Shown here: one piece after another, positions 59,176 through 64,000 of the stretch
Layout of the letters: each line of letters starts with the position of its first letter
Position numbering within the stretch: the first letter of the stretch is position 1
Assembly (NCBI GenBank): GCA_015680685.1
Contig: MNCI01017900.1
Coordinates: forward strand, 419,038-483,037
From: Gnetum montanum
Lineage: Eukaryota > Streptophyta > Gnetopsida > Gnetales > Gnetaceae
Reading direction: 5' to 3'
Length of the DNA: 64,000 nucleotides
Made by a program: the position numbers and the translations under genes
The notes under the pieces: model-generated
Seen by the model: only the letters and a program-made list of their open reading frames with translations
Told to the model about the DNA's origin: nothing
The model's database searches: none

Positions 59176-60614
59176 AATTTTTATTAATTTATCTGAGTGC
59201 TAAATAACATGCAATAATTCTCCATTCTAACTAAAAGAGTACTGATATGTTGCAGAGAATTATTAATCATAAAAAAGAAGCATCTATAAAGTGCATGTTA
59301 AGAAATTATGTACCTTGATAATTAATTGAAATTCCCTTAATGAAATTATTTTATAAATAATAATGCAAATTATGTGAAAGAAAATTTGCAGCAATAATAA
59401 AAAGATAGGGAGCTAGAGGACAACCTTGATGAACTAGCCATTGAAGAGGAAAGGAGGAACTTAATCCTAAATTAGTAGTAACTTGAGTGTTAGCATCAGT
59501 GAGTAGGGTACACACAAGTTGAATAAAATAATCATCAAATCCTAGTTTATAAAGATAAGAAATAATGAGATTCCATTCAATCTTGTTATAAGCTTTGACA
59601 TAATCTAACTTAATAGAAGCATCATCTTAGTTAGTATCAGAATCTCACTATATTCCCTCTCAACTTGTAATAACATTATTTAAGATATGTTTACCTTTAA
59701 CAAAACCAATTTGCTCAAGTTTGATGATATCTTCAATAACCTTTTGAATTTGACAAACTATGCATTTAGCTAAAATTTCATAACTATTGTTAAGAAGAGT
59801 AATAGGTTTCCAATTACAAATATGTTAAACATCTCCATTCTTAGAAAGAAGATGACATACTTTTATTAATATTTTTATCAAAAGAAATTTTTTTAATGGA
59901 TTCTTAGAAAACATAAAAGAGATCAACTTAAAAAATGTCCCAATGCTTCTTTAAAAATTCAATAGGAAAACCATCAAAACCTAAAGCTTTACCATCTGCT
60001 AAACTAAAGACTATTGTTTTGTTTTCTTCCCCTATAATTTCTACTTCAAGAATAGTTTGATGTGCTTTTGTTATAAGACGAGGAATATGCATACTAGAGG
60101 CCTGAAAGGATTCCATGCTAAAACCTTCAAAAGGAAAAATAAAAGAAAAATGATTTACCAAAAAACTATTAATAGTCTTAGCATTTTTAATGATGGAATT
60201 ATTTATATAAAGTAAATCTAGTTTAGATACTTGATCCTTTCTTTTTGGAAATTTTAAAAATTCCTTGCAAGATTCATCTTAAATTTTTAGCCAATCCATG
60301 TGACTTTTAGTGAGAGCACTTTTAGCTTAACAAATATACCAACATTATTTAGCATAACGAGCTTTAGCCAAGACTTTTTGAGTTTCAAAATTAAAGAGAT
60401 TCTAGTCTCAAACAATTTTCATTTGCTTTATAGATCCTACAAGATCTTCTTCAACTTGATGCTTACACTTAATAAATTGCTTTCCAAATCATCTAACATA
60501 ATTTCTAACTTTATAAGCAGTTCATTGCCATGTAGGACCATCGAAGCCATAGGAGCCTCCAACTCCCAAAACTGTTTGAAAATTCATGACATCTTTGGCT
60601 ATTTGTTAGGCACA

Positions 60615-61490
60615 TGCTGAGATTCTATAAGTGTCCAATTTTTTTGTAATGGATACTCATTTTTGTAATAATGTCAGTTTGTCCTTTTGTTAATGCATTG
60701 ATGCAAATATGTTGATGTTGACATAGTCAATGCCTATATAAATGCACTCACTCCTTGCATTTATGACATAGTTGAACCCTTGTAGTTTTCTTTTTCCAGA
60801 GATAGACTATTTTTTCTCTAAGTGTCTATAGTGTGGATATATGAGATTGTACAAATTTTTATTTGAGTGCTCGTGTACCTGGACACATTTGCATGATTAG
60901 CAATAAAATCAAGATTTTCTAAATCTGTTGCAACACTTAGACTAGTTTACTATTTCTATTCAATGCTTTACATTTCATGCACTTTATATATATGTTCTTC
61001 AATAATTAATTAAATTAATTATAAACATATGGGCATGATCATTTCAAGTATAACTTATTAACACTTGGTAATCCTAGTAGTAGATTTTTGGTATGCCCAG
61101 TAATAACCACTTGGTAACCTAGCAATGTTAATACTAGTCTAGGATGTGTACAGTAAATGGGAGTGGATACTCTATGTTAGGATAAGTGGTTAGTAAAATA
61201 GTCAATTAGTTAGTTAATCCAATTCTTATATCCTTATTCAATCATCTAGCTGTTAGGATAGAAAAATAATAAAATAATTGCAAAAATAGATATCATATGC
61301 CTTAACCACCCTTAAGCATACATACAATTAGACACAAGTGTGGATTAAAAAGACAACAACCTTGTAACCTCACGATTTACTATTAAAAATATTGACTACT
61401 TAGGTAACTAAGTCTATGGAATTTGACTAGTTTGCTAGTGAATGCTTTTGATTCATATGGTTAGGCATAAAGAATACCTCTCACTCATTA
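60615..61490 (+). repeat. Decayed LTR related to the AT family
   Basis: It starts TGCTGAG (TGATGAG altered), has CCTATATAAATGC near 60732 and ends CTCACTCATTA. Internal blocks such as TGAGTGCTCGTGTACCTGGAC and GTAACYTAGCAATG follow the family order. Flanking 5-mers (GCACA, GCCTA) match only partly. Confidence 0.7.
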
Positions 61491-61796
61491 GCCTAGTTAT
61501 AAAACTTCTTCATCTAAACATGCATGCTCATCATCTCCATGTGTCTAGATATGGCTAAGACCAACATTTCTATCTACCTTTGCATTGATTTCATCTACGT
61601 GAGTGACCATCATTTAGAAGGTAGACTTCATGCTATTCATGTCTTTATTCAGCACTTGAACCTATTTCTTCTTGGATGCCAGCTAAAATTTAAAAAATCC
61701 TCAACAAATTCTAAGCAATAATCAACATAAAGCTAAGCTTCAAAGCTTTGATACCAATAACACCAGAGTATGTTCACTCCATTAATTTTTCACCTT
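61491..61796. other. Short unassigned interval
   Basis: About 300 bp between the decayed LTR and AT4. On the minus strand TTGGTATCAAAGC (61744-61756) resembles a tRNA-iMet PBS, so this may be a copia fragment, but no LTR or domain supports it. Confidence 0.35.
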
Positions 61797-62622
61797 TGAT
61801 GAGTGGCGATGTACCCTTACACTCAACCATATGAATACGAGCGTGTACGCGCGATCCGGTTGAACTCCGCAGACTAAATGCCTTAACACCACAAGAAACA
61901 CTTGGGGGTAATCGTTCGTTGTCTTCCCAGGCTTGCTTGTATGTGTCACGGTGTATGGTTAAGCAAGTCTGAGGTATATGATTTTTTTGGTATTTTTCAG
62001 TTTATCTCCTAAGCTATGAGGGAAAGGGTTGAGAAACTAACTAACTCTAACTAATGTCCTAAGTCTAAATTAACTAGCAAGAGCATCCGTTCCCACTTAC
62101 CGGACACACCCTGAACTATGCAACTGTGGTTACCAAACGCTAATCGTTACTGGGATCACCACACGTAACGCAAGTGCTCTAAGTGGTCGTACTGAGGCAC
62201 CTATTTAACCTAAGTGTGATGAGCAGCTGATTCCTTGATTAGTCGTACACATCCGTAGATGCTCGTAATCAAGTCGTACTCATGCGCACTAGGAAAGCAA
62301 TAAATAACAATAAATAAAACCATGTACTGCAAGGTTTATCCAATTAAGTTTATCTTTATTGTCGTACACAACTTGTGTTCAGGTTACAAAGTTGCTCGAA
62401 TAAAGAGCCGTTCATTCTAGAACTCCTACTGCGGGCACATGGGAAATTAATCTAACTCTGGAGTGTTCAAACTGCCAGAGCTTCGCTACTTCTAGCCAGG
62501 ATTGGGAAATGAAGGGAGTGCAGCCTCTTATTTATAGATATGGCAGCGGACCGCGATATCGCGTACGCGATATCGCAGGGAAAGATGTGATATCGCGGCA
62601 TTATGCATGTCACGTCTCATCA
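61797..62622 (-). repeat. AT4 3' LTR
   Basis: 826 bp, TGATGAG...CTCATCA. The U3 contains a perfect 24-bp palindrome at 62553-62576: GCGATATCGC, GTAC, GCGATATCGC. The minus-strand TATA box, TCTATAAATAAG, is directly downstream at about 62527-62538. Confidence 0.9.
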
Positions 62623-62798
62623 TACCCCCATGACTGAATGAAAACTCGTCCTCGAGTTCCTTACAATGATATCAGGTAGGTATGGGATTATTGAGGGGGA
62701 ATGAAACTAATGGAATGACATGTGAACGGTTCCTTATTACAAGACTTGACACAATTGGTGTTCATGATAACAAGGGTGAACACCTTATTACAATGACA

Positions 62799-63005
62799 TC
62801 AGGCCACATTTGGCAGCTGAGAGAAAAGAGGAGAGAGAATAGAAGAGAAGAAGAGAGAAGAGTCTTGTTGCTGCCAACGCCTAGATTGCGCCTTTCGTTG
62901 TCCATCTGTAAGCGCATTATCAATTCCACTCCTTGCATGCTGCTTCAGCGCTGCTCCATTCCAAGTGTCTGCTCCAGATCCATTCCGTTGTTGTATGATT
63001 GCCAT
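62799..63005 (-). CDS. Short ORF (68 aa) after a conserved splice acceptor in AT4
   Basis: MAIIQQRNGSGADTWN, then ALKQHARSGIDNALTDG and a Ser/Phe/Leu-rich end. ATG 63005 follows the acceptor-like TTGTGTGTGCAG without any gap. AT1 (17975) and AT2 (25945) have the same acceptor and N-terminus but stop early; AT3 has its large ORF starting at the same relation to an acceptor (35240). No family is recognised. It could be a vestige of the post-integrase ORF or a chance reading frame in a conserved leader. Confidence 0.35.
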   Translation of the reverse strand: MAIIQQRNGSGADTWNGAALKQHARSGIDNALTDGQRKAQSRRWQQQDSSLFFSSILSPLFSQLPNVA

Positions 63006-64000
63006 CTGCACACACAACACCATCATATATTAGCAAGGGTAATTGAATCATTAAGTAAAGCATACCTTGCTTCGGTTTAGGTTCATTGGCTAAGTTGTGG
63101 TATGGCTGATATGGATCTGGGAAAATGTAGATGATGACTACCGAAGGTATAGGGGTTAGGAAGAAAAACGAAAAAATCCGGGGCTTAGGATAAAAATCGA
63201 AAAATCAGGCCCCGTACCCCCATGACTAATCGCGAACCTCCGGTAGCGTTAGAATGGAGAAAGAAAAGGAGTAAGAAAGATAGGTGAAAAGGGACAACAA
63301 GGGCATCAGTGAAGTGGATGTCAAGATGGAAATGAACAAAAATGAAATTAATTGCAAAATATTAAGGAAAAGAATTTAACTAATGTTCCAAATAGGAATG
63401 TCAGTGGGTCCTCCCCAAAGTAGGCTCATGCCCTTAATGCCCTGACAATCCCACATTCAAAGAGTCCGTGGGCTCTGGGAATGTCCTTTGGAACAAGAGT
63501 TAAAGTCTTAACCGTAAGAATTTACCAAAAAGAAAACAAAGCATCAACCAAAGTATATACAATGATACAACCGGCAATGAGGTGAACAATGGAGAGAAGG
63601 ATGGGAAGAAGAGAAGTGGAATGGAATCCCAAGAACAAGGTGGTGTACAGCCCCTTGTGTGTTTCATGATTAATGTGACTTGGCGAATCTCATTCCAACT
63701 CTGGCCTCAAACCAACCACTTCCAGTGACTTCGCATCAATGCAGTTGGTTAAATCATCCACTTGGGTAACAAGGATGCAACTTCGAGAAGCCACCACCAT
63801 TCCGACGAAACAACAGAGAGAATGGGAAGCGAGAAGGGCCTTAGTTAGAGGGAACACTTTGGTTCCATAACCAGTGCTTGTAGCCCAAATTTATTCCGTC
63901 TAAGGGGTGTGCTTTGAATCCTCACTTTTAGCTTTTTAGCTTCTTCTTTTTTTTTTTTCTTCTTTTTCTTTTTTCCATTTTTTTTTTTTTTTTTTTTGTT

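Larger units (their letters stand above)
56600..60614 (-). mobile_element. LINE (L1-type) fragment, cut by an LTR
   Basis: On the minus strand the upstream segment (60614-59176) has RT: FSLADGKALGFDGFPIEFLK (60010-59950), WKPITLLNNSYEILAKCI, GFVKGKHILNNVI, DYVKAYNKIEWNLI and QGCPLAPYLF. The downstream segment (57258-56600) has the typical LINE C-terminal part: LGISFSFGPII, ILVGKVLVIK and KKYKGLGLINYYN. The F.DD box of RT is lost or altered (NMHFIDASF). The 5' half with endonuclease is missing. It is interrupted at 57259-59175. Many stops. Confidence 0.82.
61797..64000 (-). mobile_element. AT4: Athila-like element, 3' part, cut by the window end
   Basis: 3' LTR at 61797-62622, then the minus-strand polypurine tract and the conserved non-coding 3' region as far as 64000. 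The distance from the short ORF's ATG (63005) to the LTR is 383 bp, like AT1 (360) and AT2 (376) and unlike AT3 (3.1 kb). It therefore lacks the large post-integrase ORF and probably belongs to the non-autonomous type. Gag and PBS would be beyond the window. Confidence 0.82.

Noticed and set aside
61744-61756. tRNA-iMet primer-binding site on the minus strand
   Set aside because: There is no LTR end or copia domain next to it; a short match alone is weak.

Overview
This is plant nuclear DNA. The signs are one GT-AG spliced GH5 endo-beta-mannanase gene with a plant-type signal peptide, plant LTR retrotransposons with tRNA-iMet and Athila-type primer-binding sites, a plant L1-type LINE and an apparent mitochondrial insertion. 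The species cannot be fixed. The single intact gene is GC-rich and the rest is AT-rich. Everything else in 64 kb is repeats or pseudogenes.

Layout. 1-1355 is the 3' end of an Athila-like Ty3/gypsy element (called AT0 here) with its 3' LTR. 2270-4952 holds the mannanase gene (minus strand, two exons) with TATA box and polyA signal. 5751-44429 is a degenerate amino-acid-transporter-like (AAAP) pseudogene unit cut by two large nests. The first, 5889-23602, is a Ty1/copia complex of form LTR-internal-LTR-internal-LTR, flanked by one TTATG target duplication; its second internal region carries a nested Athila-like element, AT1 (11942-19223). The second, 24153-43940, is AT3, a large Athila-like element on the minus strand with gag, protease, RT, RNase H, integrase and a post-integrase ORF, flanked by TTTAT. 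Another element, AT2 (24777-31835, TSD TTAGT), sits inside its 3' LTR. 44430 to about 53400 is a different, very AT-rich Ty3/gypsy element (GY5, minus strand) whose archaeal-type RNase H lies upstream of RT. 53440-54060 is an unassigned GC-rich stretch.

54136-55772 is a second copy of the AAAP-like unit. It lacks all the retrotransposon nests, so it serves as an empty site for them, but it has its own mitochondrial-looking insertion containing an assembly N (55213) and a duplicated 130-bp block. 56600-60614 is a minus-strand LINE cut by an LTR (57259-59175) that itself holds a solo LTR (57377-58226, TSD AGAGC). 60615-61490 is a decayed LTR. From 61797 a further Athila-like element (AT4) runs off the window.

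How the parts relate. AT1 and AT2 have the same structure: gag-protease, then straight to the non-coding 3' region, with RT, RNase H, integrase and the large post-integrase ORF missing. Both have their own target duplications, so they look like a non-autonomous subfamily moved in trans by AT3-like relatives. Several LTRs share their downstream parts but have different palindromic U3 modules, which suggests promoter exchange. Both copia internal regions share the same premature stops and the same internal duplication, so the array grew from one already damaged element.
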